NCBI GenBank assembly: GCA_905182325.1
Contig: CAJJBD010000006.1
Location: 1 to 64,000, forward strand
Direction of reading: 5' to 3'
From: an uncultured Planktomarina sp.
GTDB lineage: Bacteria > Pseudomonadota > Alphaproteobacteria > Rhodobacterales > Rhodobacteraceae
DNA: 64,000 nt
Shown here: in pieces, positions 18,718 to 28,503 of the stretch
How positions within the stretch are numbered: the first letter of the stretch is position 1
Layout of the letters: each line of letters begins with the position of its first letter
The notes under the pieces: model-generated
Databases searched by the model: none
What the model was told of the DNA's origin: nothing
What the model saw: the letters and a program-made list of their open reading frames with translations, nothing else
Program-made: the position numbers and the translations under genes

Positions 18718-19323
18718 TCAAATCCAAGGAGTATTTTTTGCCATTTTTTTCTCAAATGAGTCGATTGACTCCATTTTTTCCATTGTCAGGCCAATATCAT
18801 CCAGCCCATTTATAAGGCAGTGCTTGCGATGTTGATCTACATCAAACTTAATTACCTCACCATCAGATGTCTCAATTCGCTGGCTTTCTAAATCAATTAC
18901 CATGCGGGCGTTACTACCTTTTTCGGCATCATTCATGAGAAGGTTAAGTTCTTCGTCTGTGACAATTACTGGCAGGATGCCGTTTTTGAAGCAATTATTA
19001 TAAAAAATGTCAGCAAAACTCGTTGATATTACGCAACGGACACCAAAGTCTAACAAAGCCCACGGTGCGTGCTCGCGCGAGGATCCACACCCAAAATTGT
19101 CGCCTGCCACTATAATATTTGCATTTCTGTAGGCGCCTTGGTTTAAGATAAAGTCCGGGTTTTCTGTACCGTCCATTTGATATCGCATTTCATGAAAAGC
19201 ACTAACCCCTAATCCAGAACGCTTAATAGTTTTAAGAAATTGTTTTGGGATAATCATATCTGTGTCAATGTTGATCAAAGGCATCGGCGCTGCAATAGCA
19301 GTCATTTTTTCGAACTTCTCCAT
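18718..19323 (-). CDS. leuD: 3-isopropylmalate dehydratase small subunit LeuD
   Basis: The 201-aa swivelling subunit of isopropylmalate isomerase, partner of LeuC. It has the family signatures [15 protein letters not shown] and [17 protein letters not shown]. Its start codon overlaps the leuC stop by one base (TAATG), which fits coupled synthesis of the two subunits. Length is normal. Confidence 0.96.
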   Translation of the reverse strand: MEKFEKMTAIAAPMPLINIDTDMIIPKQFLKTIKRSGLGVSAFHEMRYQMDGTENPDFILNQGAYRNANIIVAGDNFGCGSSREHAPWALLDFGVRCVISTSFADIFYNNCFKNGILPVIVTDEELNLLMNDAEKGSNARMVIDLESQRIETSDGEVIKFDVDQHRKHCLINGLDDIGLTMEKMESIDSFEKKMAKNTPWI

Positions 19324-20726
19324 TACATTAATTCTCGGACATCTGTTAATTTCCCAGTTACAGCGGCTGCAGCAGCCATTGCTGGACTCATTAAGTGAGT
19401 TCTTGATCCGCGCCCTTGGCGGCCTTCAAAATTGCGATTGCTGGTTGAGGCGCATCGCACTTGCGGACCCAGTTGATCAGGGTTCATTCCAAGACACATC
19501 GAACATCCTGCTAACCGCCACTCAAATCCAGCTTGTTTGAAAATTTCTGCAAGTCCCTCTTCTTCAGCTTGTAAGCGCACCAGTCCTGAGCCTGGCACTA
19601 CCATTGCAATCAAACCATCTTGTACTTTTCTACCTTGCACAATTTCAGCTGCGGCTCGTAAGTCCTCAATCCGACCGTTCGTACAGGATCCTATAAATAC
19701 TGCATCAATCTCAACGTCTTGAAGTCGCGTGCCAGGCGTAAGTCCCATATAGTCAAGGCTGCGTTGAGCGGCGTCCACTTTTCCGCCGTTAAAATCATTA
19801 GCAGCTGGCACAATTGCTGTAATTGGTAAAACATCTTCGGGGCTGGTGCCCCAGGTAACAACGGGTGCTATGTCTTCACCCCTAAGAGTTATAGTCTTAT
19901 CAAAATGTGCAGTGTCATCAGAAAATAATGTGCGCCAGTAATCCACTGCTGCACCCCATAACTTTCCAGTTGGAGCGTTGGGCCGTCCGTTGCAATAGTT
20001 GAATGTAGTTTCATCAGGTGCAATGAGACCGGCGCGCGCCCCACCCTCAATCGCCATATTACATACAGTCATCCTTCCCTCCATCGAGAGGCTTTGGATT
20101 GCTTCACCACAGTATTCAATCACATAGCCGGTGCCGCCAGCCGTACCAGTCTCTCCGATAACTGCCAGAGTGATGTCCTTTGCAGTTACTCCTTGGCTTA
20201 GCTTGCCTGTGATTTCTACTCGCATGTTTTGAGATTTTTTTTGAATTAGTGTTTGTGTTGCTAAAACATGCTCAACTTCAGAAGTGCCAATCCCATGTGC
20301 TAGTGAACCAAAAGCTCCGTGGGTGGCGGTGTGGCTATCACCACATACAATTGTCATACCAGGAAGTGTCCAACCTTGTTCAGGGCCTATGATGTGAACA
20401 ATCCCTTGGCGGATATCATCCACGGGATAGTAGACCACACCAAATTCACGGGCATTTTTATCTAATGCCTCCACTTGAATACGGCTTTCTTCGTTATCGA
20501 TTCGCTTTAAGCGATCCAAAGTTGTTGGAACGTTATGGTCCGGTACCGCAATAGTTTTTTCTGGTGCTCGAACTTTTCGTCCAGACATGCGAAGACCCTC
20601 AAAAGCCTGAGGGCTAGTAACTTCGTGTACTAAGTGTCTATCAATATAAAGAAGGCAGGTACCATCTTCACCTTGGTGAGCCACGTGTGCGTCCCAGATT
20701 TTGTCATAAAGTGTCTTAGGGGCCAT
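19323..20726 (-). CDS. leuC: 3-isopropylmalate dehydratase large subunit LeuC
   Basis: The 467-aa 4Fe-4S subunit that isomerises 2- to 3-isopropylmalate. The cluster cysteines are in GSCTNGR and CSMCLGMN, and [13 protein letters not shown] marks the substrate site. AAGGATC lies eight bases before the ATG. It heads leuC-leuD(-leuB); no leuA is in the window. The upstream 334 bases contain no gene I recognise and presumably hold the promoter. Confidence 0.97.
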   Translation of the reverse strand: MAPKTLYDKIWDAHVAHQGEDGTCLLYIDRHLVHEVTSPQAFEGLRMSGRKVRAPEKTIAVPDHNVPTTLDRLKRIDNEESRIQVEALDKNAREFGVVYYPVDDIRQGIVHIIGPEQGWTLPGMTIVCGDSHTATHGAFGSLAHGIGTSEVEHVLATQTLIQKKSQNMRVEITGKLSQGVTAKDITLAVIGETGTAGGTGYVIEYCGEAIQSLSMEGRMTVCNMAIEGGARAGLIAPDETTFNYCNGRPNAPTGKLWGAAVDYWRTLFSDDTAHFDKTITLRGEDIAPVVTWGTSPEDVLPITAIVPAANDFNGGKVDAAQRSLDYMGLTPGTRLQDVEIDAVFIGSCTNGRIEDLRAAAEIVQGRKVQDGLIAMVVPGSGLVRLQAEEEGLAEIFKQAGFEWRLAGCSMCLGMNPDQLGPQVRCASTSNRNFEGRQGRGSRTHLMSPAMAAAAAVTGKLTDVRELM

Positions 20727-21060
20727 ATCCGGCGATCCTTATATGTTGTAATAAGTTCATCGTTCACTATCTGGCTTTAATTATGAAAAGCCTCAAAGTT
20801 CGTTTTGCTTAAAATTGGTAAATAACTGTAAAAGTAATTGAGTGAGATCAGAGACATTAAATTTTATTTGCATGAAATTTAATTACCCTGCAGTCCCCCT
20901 TGATACAAGTGTGGACGTCGATATACTCGTTTCTGAATATAATAGCGCCACATTGGTTACTAGTTTTTATTTTTTGAAACAAACAATAGCAACGATTGAG
21001 GTATCTGTTTTAGGATGCTAAAAGAAAGAAATCCAGCGTCGGGATGTTACGGCGTATTAT
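20727..21060. other. Divergent intergenic region leuC/rsfS
   Basis: No gene of normal length is seen here. It contains a 9-bp inverted repeat ATTAAATTT (20856-20864)/AAATTTAAT (20875-20883) that could be an operator, though an all-AT repeat in an AT-rich spacer is weak evidence. Two very short ATG frames near the rsfS end (21015-21092 and 21044-21073) overlap the likely rsfS start. No leucine-rich leader peptide or terminator-type attenuator was recognised. Confidence 0.5.
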
Positions 21061-21483
21061 TTGGAGGACATAGCCCTGTCTTTGAAGTCTGACGCGATAA
21101 CATCCGTGCGCAAATTGGCTAGGGGTCAATCGAGTGCAACTAGTGACGCAATTTTGGCGGCTGTTTTGAAATCCTTAGAAGACGATAAAGCCGAAGACGT
21201 GGTGCAGATTGATTTGCGTGGAAAATCGCAGATTGGTGATCATATGGTGATCTGCTCGGGACGTTCAACGCGGCAGGTCTCTGCTATCTCTGAAAAGCTT
21301 AAAGATCGGTTAAAGGACGATTTGGGGATTCTATCGAAGTTGGAGGGGAAGGGGACTGGTGATTGGGTTCTTGTAGACACTGGTGACGTAATTGTTCATA
21401 TTTTTCGTCCTGAAGTTCGCGAATTTTACCAGCTTGATCAAATGTGGTTGGAGCCAGCAGTTCCGACACAGTCTAAGGTATAA
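21061..21483 (+). CDS. rsfS: Ribosomal silencing factor RsfS
   Basis: Binds ribosomal protein L14 and blocks joining of the subunits under starvation. The core DDKAEDVVQIDLRGKSQIGDHM, CSGRSTRQV and GDVIVHIFRPEVREFYQLDQMW is diagnostic. The frame opens at TTG 21061, but GGAGG lies at 21063-21067, inside that start; CTG 21076 or TTG 21082 would be better spaced, so the N-terminus is uncertain by about seven residues. The stop overlaps the rlmH start by one base; rsfS-rlmH is a widespread pair. Confidence 0.92.
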   Translation: MEDIALSLKSDAITSVRKLARGQSSATSDAILAAVLKSLEDDKAEDVVQIDLRGKSQIGDHMVICSGRSTRQVSAISEKLKDRLKDDLGILSKLEGKGTGDWVLVDTGDVIVHIFRPEVREFYQLDQMWLEPAVPTQSKV

Positions 21484-21953
21484 TGCGGCTTCGAATAATG
21501 GCCATTGGGCGCCTCAGGCAGGGCCCGGAAAAAGATTTAATTAAAGATTATCTGAGCCGGTTCAATCGAACTGGTCAGCCACTCGGTCTGGGACCAATTG
21601 AGGTTTTGGAACTGGAAGATAAAAAAGGCGGTGGCAAAACTGCTGAAGGGGCACTCTTGCTCAAGGCATTGCCTGCTAACGCTAAAGTAGTTGTGTTAGA
21701 TGAACGGGGTCAACTTCAAACATCACCCCAATTTTCTGAACGTTTGGCCTATTTCAGAGATATGGCTCCTCGGGAACTCATCTTTGTGATTGGTGGAGCA
21801 GATGGCTTATCTGAAGACGTTTTGGAACGGGCTGACGAGAAGCTGAGCTTTGGGCGAATGGTATGGGCACATATGTTAGTTCGGGTTATGCTGGCAGAGC
21901 AGCTCTATCGTGCTGTGTCGATATTGGCTGGTGGGCCTTATCATCGAATTTAG
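21483..21953 (+). CDS. rlmH: 23S rRNA pseudouridine-1915 N3-methyltransferase RlmH
   Basis: A 156-aa SPOUT-class methyltransferase acting on helix 69 of 23S rRNA. The knot region with LIFVIGGADGLSEDVLERAD and the C-terminal HMLVRVMLAEQLYRAVSILAGGPYHR are characteristic, including the last-residue motif YHR. Its ATG overlaps the rsfS stop (TAATG). An imperfect stem TTTCACG/CGTGAAA (21955-21961 with 21978-21984) lies just behind the stop and might aid termination, but its loop is long. Confidence 0.96.
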   Translation: MRLRIMAIGRLRQGPEKDLIKDYLSRFNRTGQPLGLGPIEVLELEDKKGGGKTAEGALLLKALPANAKVVVLDERGQLQTSPQFSERLAYFRDMAPRELIFVIGGADGLSEDVLERADEKLSFGRMVWAHMLVRVMLAEQLYRAVSILAGGPYHRI

Positions 21954-22103
21954 GTTTCACGATCAAAATATTTCACTCGTGAAAAAGAGTTGTAAACGGG
22001 ACCCAGGTTGACCTAGTATTTTAAAATAAGCAATTTCATTCTGGGATCTGCTAACCATGGTTAAAGTATGGTGTTGGTGATCTTTTTGGAAGTTTTGTAA
22101 AAA

Positions 22104-23039
22104 ATGGTTGAAGTTTTTCTCAAGACACTCCCTTTTTTTGCAATTGTGGGACTTGGTTACTGGGCTGCACGTGCCCAATTTTTTACTGAAATAGCAACCT
22201 CATATCTGACTAAATTTGTTTTTTATTTTGCGCTACCCGCAATGATAATCAGGTTTTCAGCTAATCTTTCTTTTTATGAGCTTGTGAACGTACCTTTTAT
22301 TGCATCCTACCTATGTGCTTCATTTTTAGTTTATTTCTTGGTCACAGGTATCTCGATGCTTCGCTCATTAGATATGGCTGAGGCGGCCGTTGAGGCACAA
22401 TGCGCGTGTATTGGAAATGTCGGTTTTCTTGGAATTCCTATGCTGGCAATGCTGATGGGTGACGCTGCAGTTGTTTGGGTGATGCTTGTACTTTCCATGG
22501 ATCTGCTCGTGTTTGGAAGCTTACTTGTGATTTTAATCGTGGGATCACGTGATGGGCGTATGACGTTAGATGTATTGAAATCTGTTGGTTTAGGTCTAAT
22601 TAAAAATCCGATGCTTATGGCAATGGTTGCTGGGTTGCTTTGGTCTAGCTCTGGTAAGCCAATGCCAGTGCCAGCAGCAGAGTTTTTTGATATTCTGGGA
22701 GCTGCAGCAACTCCTGGGGCATTGTTTGCGATTGGCGCTTCATTAGCTAGCAAATCTGCTGAGCGGCTAACAACTGCTGGTTGGCTTGCATTTTGTAAGT
22801 TATTTTTGCACCCAATTGCAGTTGCTATTGCTGCACTATTAGTATTTCCAGTGGCGCCGTATCCTGCAGCAGTAATGATCGCAGCGGCAGCTCTTCCTGT
22901 GGCTGGTAATATATTTATTGTTGCCACCCATTATAATGTCGCCCCAATGCGTGTGTCTGCCTCGATCTTTATTTCAACTGTTGCGTCTGTATTTACTGTT
23001 TCAATTGTGATTGCGTGGGTAGGCAAATTGTACGCTTAA
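22104..23039 (+). CDS. AEC family transporter (auxin efflux carrier type)
   Basis: A 311-aa membrane protein with about ten hydrophobic segments. The opening LPFFAIVGLGYWAARAQFF and FYFALPAMIIRF, and the later MAMVAGLLW and GALFAIGASLA segments, match the AEC/Mem_trans family (PF03547), whose bacterial members export or import organic acids and similar compounds. The substrate is unknown. GGAAG is about twelve bases before ATG 22104, rather far. Gaps of about 140 bases on both sides suggest it is transcribed on its own. Confidence 0.88.
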   Translation: MVEVFLKTLPFFAIVGLGYWAARAQFFTEIATSYLTKFVFYFALPAMIIRFSANLSFYELVNVPFIASYLCASFLVYFLVTGISMLRSLDMAEAAVEAQCACIGNVGFLGIPMLAMLMGDAAVVWVMLVLSMDLLVFGSLLVILIVGSRDGRMTLDVLKSVGLGLIKNPMLMAMVAGLLWSSSGKPMPVPAAEFFDILGAAATPGALFAIGASLASKSAERLTTAGWLAFCKLFLHPIAVAIAALLVFPVAPYPAAVMIAAAALPVAGNIFIVATHYNVAPMRVSASIFISTVASVFTVSIVIAWVGKLYA

Positions 23040-23174
23040 AAGTTTGCTAAAGTCATTATAAGCGTCATTTTGGTCAACACTTTGTTTATGCTTTTAAGTA
23101 GCTTTTTCTGGGCTCTTGCATATTCTTAAGATATCAGCTTTGCACTCATTAAAATATGTTAAGGATATTTTACT

Positions 23175-24008
23175 ATGGATATAAAATCAGAAAATGCATG
23201 TTTTGGTGGTGTACAGGGGGTCTACTCTCATTTGTCAAAAAGCTGTGGGGTTGAGATGACTTTTGGACTTTACCTACCAGAGGAAGCAAAATTTAGCCGT
23301 GTACCCATACTTTGGTACCTGTCTGGTCTAACTTGTAATCACGAAAATGCGATGACTAAAGCGGGTGCGCAGGCTTGGGCTGCGGAGCAAGGAATTGCTT
23401 TAGTTTTTCCAGACACCTCCCCACGTGGTGAACAAGTCGCTGATGATGACGCCTTTGATTTGGGCCAAGGTGCTGGATTTTACGTGAACGCTACCCAGAA
23501 ACCTTGGGCCGCACATTTTCAAATGTGGGATTATATTGTGGAAGAACTCCCCAAGCTGTTGGGTGATGAATTTTCAGTTGACTTGGAGCGTCAGGCTATC
23601 ACAGGCCATTCCATGGGTGGGCACGGCGCATTAACTATTGCAATGGCACGGCCACAGCAATATCGAAGCGTTTCTGCGTTTTCGCCTATTTGCAATCCAA
23701 TAGGCTCTGAGTGGGGGCGCAAGCAATTGACAGCTTATATGGGAACAGAAAGTAGCACTTGGGAAGCTCATGATGCGAGTCTGCAAATGCTAGAAAAAGG
23801 CTTTGATGGTCCGGTTTTGGTGGATACTGGTACCAGTGATCAGTTTTTGGAATTGCTTAAGCCAGAAACTTTGGCCTTTTCGATGGCCAAACGTCGTCAG
23901 CAGGGGCACATACGTTTTCAACCTAATTATGATCACTCTTACTTTTTTGTTTCGACCTTTATTGAAGACCACATTAATTTTCACGCAGAAGCATTGCACG
24001 CGGAGTAG
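23175..24008 (+). CDS. fghA: S-formylglutathione hydrolase
   Basis: A 277-aa alpha/beta hydrolase (esterase D type) that completes glutathione-dependent formaldehyde detoxification by releasing formate. The nucleophile is Ser146 in GHSMGGHGA; the oxyanion region LSGLTCNHENAMTKAG, the acid in LVDTGTSDQFL and the histidine in NYDHSYFF are all in place. AAGGAT precedes the ATG. The usual partner, a class III alcohol dehydrogenase, is not in the window. sthA follows after three bases. Confidence 0.95.
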   Translation: MDIKSENACFGGVQGVYSHLSKSCGVEMTFGLYLPEEAKFSRVPILWYLSGLTCNHENAMTKAGAQAWAAEQGIALVFPDTSPRGEQVADDDAFDLGQGAGFYVNATQKPWAAHFQMWDYIVEELPKLLGDEFSVDLERQAITGHSMGGHGALTIAMARPQQYRSVSAFSPICNPIGSEWGRKQLTAYMGTESSTWEAHDASLQMLEKGFDGPVLVDTGTSDQFLELLKPETLAFSMAKRRQQGHIRFQPNYDHSYFFVSTFIEDHINFHAEALHAE

Positions 24009-24011
24009 TCG

Positions 24012-25427
24012 ATGGCGCAGTATGATTTGGTCATTATAGGTTCGGGTCCAGCAGGTAAGTCGGCTGCGATGCAGGCGGGAAAATTGAAACGACGGGTATT
24101 GGTGATTGACTCAAATGCACGGGTAGGCGGTGTATCCGTCCACACAGGCACTATTCCATCCAAAACTTTGCGGGAAACAGTTTTAAATTTGTCGGGCTGG
24201 CGTGAGCGCAGTTTTTATGGCCGTTCTTATCGTGTCAAAGAAGAAATAGGTGCGGCAGATTTAAAAGTGCGGCTGCACAAGACCCTCGACTACGAAGTCG
24301 ACGTGCTGGAACACCAGTTTAATCGCAACCATGTCGATATTCTTCATGGTTGTGCGCGATTTGTAAGTCCGACTGAAATGGAGGTTTCCACTGACGCGGG
24401 TGAGGTCGTTTTAGTAACTGGCGACAAGTTTTTAATTGCAACGGGTACTCGTACCTATCGACCAGATAACGTTCCGTTTAATAGTTCAACGATAATAGAT
24501 AGTGATGAGTTTTTGGAGATGAAGCAGATCCCTCGATCATTGATTGTGGTGGGGGCAGGTGTAATTGGTGTGGAGTATGCAACGATGTTTTCAGCGCTAG
24601 ATGTGCGCGTGACGTTGATCGAACCACGTGATACTTTTTTGGATTTTATTGATAGTACGCTCATCCAAGAATTCACGCATGAAATCCGTGAAAACGGAGT
24701 TGACCTGAGGCTTGGATCCCCAGTTGTTACTATAAAAGATGGAAATGATTGTGTTGAAGTATCCCTTGAAAATGGTCGTCAGGTGCGCGCTGAAATGCTC
24801 TTATTTGCCGCAGGTCGATTGGGTGCTACTGAAAAACTAGGGCTAGAGATGGCTGGTTTGGTTACAGACCACAGAGGTCGGTTAAATGTAGATCGCAAAA
24901 CCTACCAAACTTCAGTAAATCACATATACGCAGCTGGTGACGTAATTGGCTTCCCATCGCTCGCCTCCACTGGACTGCAACAAGGGCGAGTCGCTGCTTG
25001 CCATGCACTGAATACACCCAGTTTGCCTGAAAGTCCCTGGTTTCCCTATGGCATTTATTCAGTTCCTGAAATCTCGACTTGTGGAATGAGTGAAGAAGAA
25101 ATTCAGAAGCGTGCCATCCCTTATGAAGTGGGCGTAGCGCGCTTCCGTGAGACATCGCGAGGCAACATCATGGGCTTGGAGCACGGCATGCTGAAAATGT
25201 TATTTTCCCTCAAAACACGCCGGGTGCTTGGTGTCCAAATAGTAGGAGAAGGCGCAACAGAATTAATCCATATTGCCCAGGCTGTATTGAATCTAAAGGG
25301 TACGGTGGATTACTTTGTCCAAAATACGTTCAATTACCCTACTTTGGCAGAGGCTTATAAAATTGCAGGGCTGGATGCATTCAACCGAATGCCTGATCCA
25401 GATGAGCTTATAACTGTGAAACATTGA
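24012..25427 (+). CDS. sthA: Si-specific (soluble) NAD(P)+ transhydrogenase
   Basis: A 471-aa flavoprotein that transfers hydride between NADPH and NAD. It has the FAD motif [14 protein letters not shown] at the start, a second dinucleotide motif [15 protein letters not shown] and the dimerisation domain at the end ([19 protein letters not shown]). Where disulfide reductases have a redox cysteine pair, this protein reads [17 protein letters not shown], which separates it from lipoamide dehydrogenase and supports the SthA call. It lies three bases after fghA, with GGAG before the ATG, so the two are probably co-transcribed. Confidence 0.93.
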   Translation: MAQYDLVIIGSGPAGKSAAMQAGKLKRRVLVIDSNARVGGVSVHTGTIPSKTLRETVLNLSGWRERSFYGRSYRVKEEIGAADLKVRLHKTLDYEVDVLEHQFNRNHVDILHGCARFVSPTEMEVSTDAGEVVLVTGDKFLIATGTRTYRPDNVPFNSSTIIDSDEFLEMKQIPRSLIVVGAGVIGVEYATMFSALDVRVTLIEPRDTFLDFIDSTLIQEFTHEIRENGVDLRLGSPVVTIKDGNDCVEVSLENGRQVRAEMLLFAAGRLGATEKLGLEMAGLVTDHRGRLNVDRKTYQTSVNHIYAAGDVIGFPSLASTGLQQGRVAACHALNTPSLPESPWFPYGIYSVPEISTCGMSEEEIQKRAIPYEVGVARFRETSRGNIMGLEHGMLKMLFSLKTRRVLGVQIVGEGATELIHIAQAVLNLKGTVDYFVQNTFNYPTLAEAYKIAGLDAFNRMPDPDELITVKH

Positions 25428-25431
25428 AGCG

Positions 25432-25866
25432 GTGATTTATGTTGATGCAGATGCATGCCCGGTTAAGGCTGAGGTAGAACAGGTTGCAACGCGTTTGAAA
25501 GTATCTGTGAAAATGGTCTGTAATGGTGGCATTCGACCGTCTGCTAACCCACTGATTGAACTTGTTGTAGTTGATGCAGGGCCTGATTTGGCTGATATGT
25601 GGATAGCTGATAGGGCGACGTCAGGAGATGTTGTGATTACTACCGACATCCCACTTGCTGCCAAGGTTATTGAAGCTGGGGCCAGTGTCCTAAAACCTAA
25701 TGGTGAATCATTGACGCAAGCAAATATTGGAAATGCTCTTGCCACTCGTGACTTGATGTATGACCTCAGAGCAGCTGACCCTTTCCGCCAAGGTGGAGGT
25801 AAGGGCTTTTCTAAAGCTGACCGTTCGAGATTTCTCAGTGTTTTGGATAGGCTACTGCAAAAATAA
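25432..25866 (+). CDS. YaiI/YqxD family protein (UPF0178)
   Basis: A 144-aa protein of the UPF0178 family with a PIN-like look: an acidic opening [11 protein letters not shown], the middle [18 protein letters not shown], and [17 protein letters not shown] near the end. The function of the family is unproven. The start is GTG at 25432, five bases after the sthA stop; no strong ribosome binding site is apparent, so it may be read through from sthA. Confidence 0.9.
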   Translation: MIYVDADACPVKAEVEQVATRLKVSVKMVCNGGIRPSANPLIELVVVDAGPDLADMWIADRATSGDVVITTDIPLAAKVIEAGASVLKPNGESLTQANIGNALATRDLMYDLRAADPFRQGGGKGFSKADRSRFLSVLDRLLQK

Positions 25867-25892
25867 TGTCTCTATCAATGATGTTTTTGCCA

Positions 25893-25906
25893 AGCGAAAT
25901 TTCGCT
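25893..25906. repeat. 14-bp perfect palindrome in the intergenic region
   Basis: AGCGAAATTTCGCT is perfectly self-complementary and lies 27 bases after the UPF0178 stop and 58 bases before the DMT carrier ATG. With no loop it makes a poor terminator, so a dimeric repressor site for the following gene is possible. It is a single copy as far as I noticed. Confidence 0.35.
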
Positions 25907-25963
25907 ATTCTCCAAGTCGTTTTCGGACAAGAAGATATTGATAGGTAGGCTTAGGGCTACTTT

Positions 25964-26917
25964 ATGACTGAACCAAAATCTTCAACTGGTCCTGCTTGGG
26001 CCTTACTGGCGGCGTTGATCTTTTCTATTAATGACATGCTGGTCAAATTCTTAGCGGATGATTACGCACTTCACCAAGTGGTATTTACCCGATCTGTAGT
26101 TTGCCTGTTAATATTATTAGTCGTTGTCATACCACTAGCTGGAGGCTTTAGACAGCTCCGCACTAAACAGCTGAAGTTACATATGGTGCGTGCACTCTTT
26201 GTTGTAGCTGCAAATTTATTTTTTTTTACAGCGTTGGCAGATTTACCTTTGGCTACTGTTGTATCCATCTTCTTCATAGCACCTTTTTTAATTACAATTT
26301 TCTCTGTCATCTTTCTTGACGAAGTTGTTGGTGTCTGGCGCTGGTTTGCTATTATTCTTGGTTTGATTGGTGTGTTTTTAGTTGTACGGCCTGGTACTGA
26401 AGAATTTAATATTACGGCTATTTTGCCAGTTTTGGCTGCAGCATGTTATGCAGCATTTCATATATTAACTAGAAAACTTGGGCCAGATGAAAACCTACTT
26501 ACTCTAACGTTTTATACGCCAGTCGTAATGCTAATTGTTTCAACTTTAATTGGCTTATCTGTCGGCCATGGTAATTTTTCTGGTAGTGGGCACCGATCTC
26601 TCGAATTTCTAGTCCGTGCGTGGCACTGGCCTACTGGCACAGACTTTGGAATAATGGTATTTATTGGTGTTAGTATCACTTTGGCTGGTGCTGCCATTGC
26701 ACAGGCTTATCGTGTTGCTGAAGCTGCGTTGGTGGCACCTTTTGAATATACTGCTCTGATTTATGCTGCGATACTTGGATATTTGATATTTTCAGAATGG
26801 CCTGATATTTTTGGATGGATAGGGATGAGCTTGGTGGTTGTCTCTGGGCTAGTGATAGTTTGGCGGGAGAATGTTAATGCTCGCCCAAGGGTTGCGCCGC
26901 TCAATTCTCCGCGTTAG
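25964..26917 (+). CDS. EamA/DMT family transporter
   Basis: A 317-aa inner-membrane protein with about ten hydrophobic segments in two EamA repeats; the first contains LATVVSIFFIAPFLITIFSVIFLDE, the second AEAALVAPFEYTALIYAAILGY, the helix 4 and 9 signatures of the drug/metabolite transporter superfamily. It is likely an exporter of amino acids or metabolites, but the substrate is unknown. The HAD hydrolase starts 24 bases downstream. Confidence 0.9.
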   Translation: MTEPKSSTGPAWALLAALIFSINDMLVKFLADDYALHQVVFTRSVVCLLILLVVVIPLAGGFRQLRTKQLKLHMVRALFVVAANLFFFTALADLPLATVVSIFFIAPFLITIFSVIFLDEVVGVWRWFAIILGLIGVFLVVRPGTEEFNITAILPVLAAACYAAFHILTRKLGPDENLLTLTFYTPVVMLIVSTLIGLSVGHGNFSGSGHRSLEFLVRAWHWPTGTDFGIMVFIGVSITLAGAAIAQAYRVAEAALVAPFEYTALIYAAILGYLIFSEWPDIFGWIGMSLVVVSGLVIVWRENVNARPRVAPLNSPR

Positions 26918-26941
26918 CCGTGCCACCAAGAGGACCAATAT

Positions 26942-27562
26942 ATGAATGTAAAAGCTGTTGTTTTTGATATTGGAAATGTGCTGATTGAGTGGCACCCGGA
27001 GCGCTATTTTGATCGGACAATAGGTCCAGCCAAAAGACGTGCATTATTTGCTGCCGTTGACTTGCACGCCATGAATGATCGAATAGATTTAGGGGAAGGT
27101 TTCCGCGATGTAATCTATGCTGAGGCAGAAGCTAATCCAGAATGGCGAACAGAAATTCGAGATTGGCACGATAATTGGATCCAGTTAGCAACCCCTCCGA
27201 TTGCGCATTCAGTTCGCCTGCTCAGGGCGCTTAGATCTACTGGGGCGGCAGTTTTTTCGCTCACTAATTTTGGAGTAGAAAGCTTCGCCTATGCTCAAAG
27301 TCACTATGATTTCTTAGAAGAGTTTGATCGAGATTATGTTTCTGGCCAGATGCAGGTGATTAAGCCTGATCCTAAAATTTATACAATGCTTGAGCAAGAT
27401 TGTGGCGTTGCACCAGAGAATCTTCTTTTTACTGATGATAGAGCGGACAACATAGCTGTGGCGGCAAACCGTGGATGGCAGACCCACCTCTTTGAAGGCC
27501 CTCAGGGTTGGGCGGATCGACTTGTAGAGGCAAATCTCCTTAGTGTGGAGCAGTCTCGGTGA
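26942..27562 (+). CDS. HAD-superfamily hydrolase (subfamily IA)
   Basis: A 206-aa phosphatase-like protein. The nucleophile motif is FDIGNVLIEWHPERYF near residue 9, motif II is FSLTNFG, the lysine lies in IKPDPKIY and motif IV is LLFTDDRADNI. The cap is small and helical, as in YihX-like phosphatases. AGAGGA precedes the ATG. Its stop overlaps the GTG start of the ornithine-cyclodeaminase-like gene by four bases. The substrate is not predictable. Confidence 0.9.
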   Translation: MNVKAVVFDIGNVLIEWHPERYFDRTIGPAKRRALFAAVDLHAMNDRIDLGEGFRDVIYAEAEANPEWRTEIRDWHDNWIQLATPPIAHSVRLLRALRSTGAAVFSLTNFGVESFAYAQSHYDFLEEFDRDYVSGQMQVIKPDPKIYTMLEQDCGVAPENLLFTDDRADNIAVAANRGWQTHLFEGPQGWADRLVEANLLSVEQSR

Positions 27563-28464
27563 CGCCGGCGCTAATCTCTTTTACTGAGGGTGAGGTTGGC
27601 CTAGATTGGTTAGTATTGGTAGAATATTTAAAGCAGGGGCATGAGCAAGCTAAGGCAGAGATTAAAGATCTTTTCTTATATCGGGATTCTGATACCCTTC
27701 TCAGTCGTTCTGCCTGGATTGATGGTATGGGACTACTTACCAAAACGGCAACAGTATTTCCAAATAATATTAAATCTGGGCAGCCCATGATTGATGGTGG
27801 TGTGATGCTATTTGATGATAAAAATGGTCAGCTTGCGGCGGTGATTGATTTTCATCTGATCACTAAATGGAAAACGGCTGGCGATAGTTTGATGGCGGCT
27901 TTGGCTTTGGCTCCAGCTAATGTACGGGAGATTTTGATTGTAGGGGCTGGCACGGTAGGAAAGTCACTAATCGAGGCATTTGGAGTGGGTTTTCCAGGAG
28001 CAAATTTCACAATCTGGAACCGTAGCCAGACCAATGCTAATATCTTTGCTGAAGCTACTGGTGCGGCAGTGGCGCCTGATCTTGAGATGGCTGTACGCAA
28101 AGCTGACATTATCCTTACTTGTACAATGACTACTGACCCTATCTTGAGCGGAGCTTGGTTGCGGCCAGGTCAACATGTAAATATGATTGGTGCATATCGT
28201 CCTGATATGCGGGAGGCAGATGATTTAGCCCTCCAAAAATCATTGGTTTTTGTAGATAGCTTTGAAACCACTTTAGAGCATATAGGTGAATTAAAAATTC
28301 CCTTAGAGAGTGGCGCAATTTCTCGCGCTGATATCCGCGCCGATTTCTATGACTTGAAATCTTTCCAGGCTGGGCCCCAGGATATTACCATTTTTAAAAA
28401 TGGTGGTGGCGCGCATCTCGATTTAATGGCTGCCCGTTACGTACTGGATCAATGGCAGGGCTGA
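27559..28464 (+). CDS. Ornithine cyclodeaminase / mu-crystallin family protein
   Basis: A 301-aa NAD(P)-binding protein. The Rossmann motif is VGAGTVGKSLIEAF near residue 130, and the ketimine-site region includes AVIDFHLITKWKTAGDSLMA. Members of this family include ornithine cyclodeaminase, alanine dehydrogenases and ketimine reductases, so the exact reaction is open. It starts at GTG 27559 within the stop of the HAD gene (GTGA), with GGAG upstream, so expression of the two is probably coupled. Confidence 0.88.
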   Translation: MTPALISFTEGEVGLDWLVLVEYLKQGHEQAKAEIKDLFLYRDSDTLLSRSAWIDGMGLLTKTATVFPNNIKSGQPMIDGGVMLFDDKNGQLAAVIDFHLITKWKTAGDSLMAALALAPANVREILIVGAGTVGKSLIEAFGVGFPGANFTIWNRSQTNANIFAEATGAAVAPDLEMAVRKADIILTCTMTTDPILSGAWLRPGQHVNMIGAYRPDMREADDLALQKSLVFVDSFETTLEHIGELKIPLESGAISRADIRADFYDLKSFQAGPQDITIFKNGGGAHLDLMAARYVLDQWQG

Positions 28465-28503
28465 TCGGCGTTTTCTTACAGGACGTAATTTGCCTAGAAA
28501 GCT

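Noticed and set aside
20856-20883. 9-bp inverted repeat ATTAAATTT/AAATTTAAT upstream of leuC as a regulator site
   Set aside because: All-AT repeats arise easily in this AT-rich spacer; mentioned in the spacer entry but not called as an operator.
21955-21984. Stem TTTCACG/CGTGAAA after rlmH as a terminator
   Set aside because: The loop is 16 bases and no T-run follows, so it is too weak to call as a terminator.
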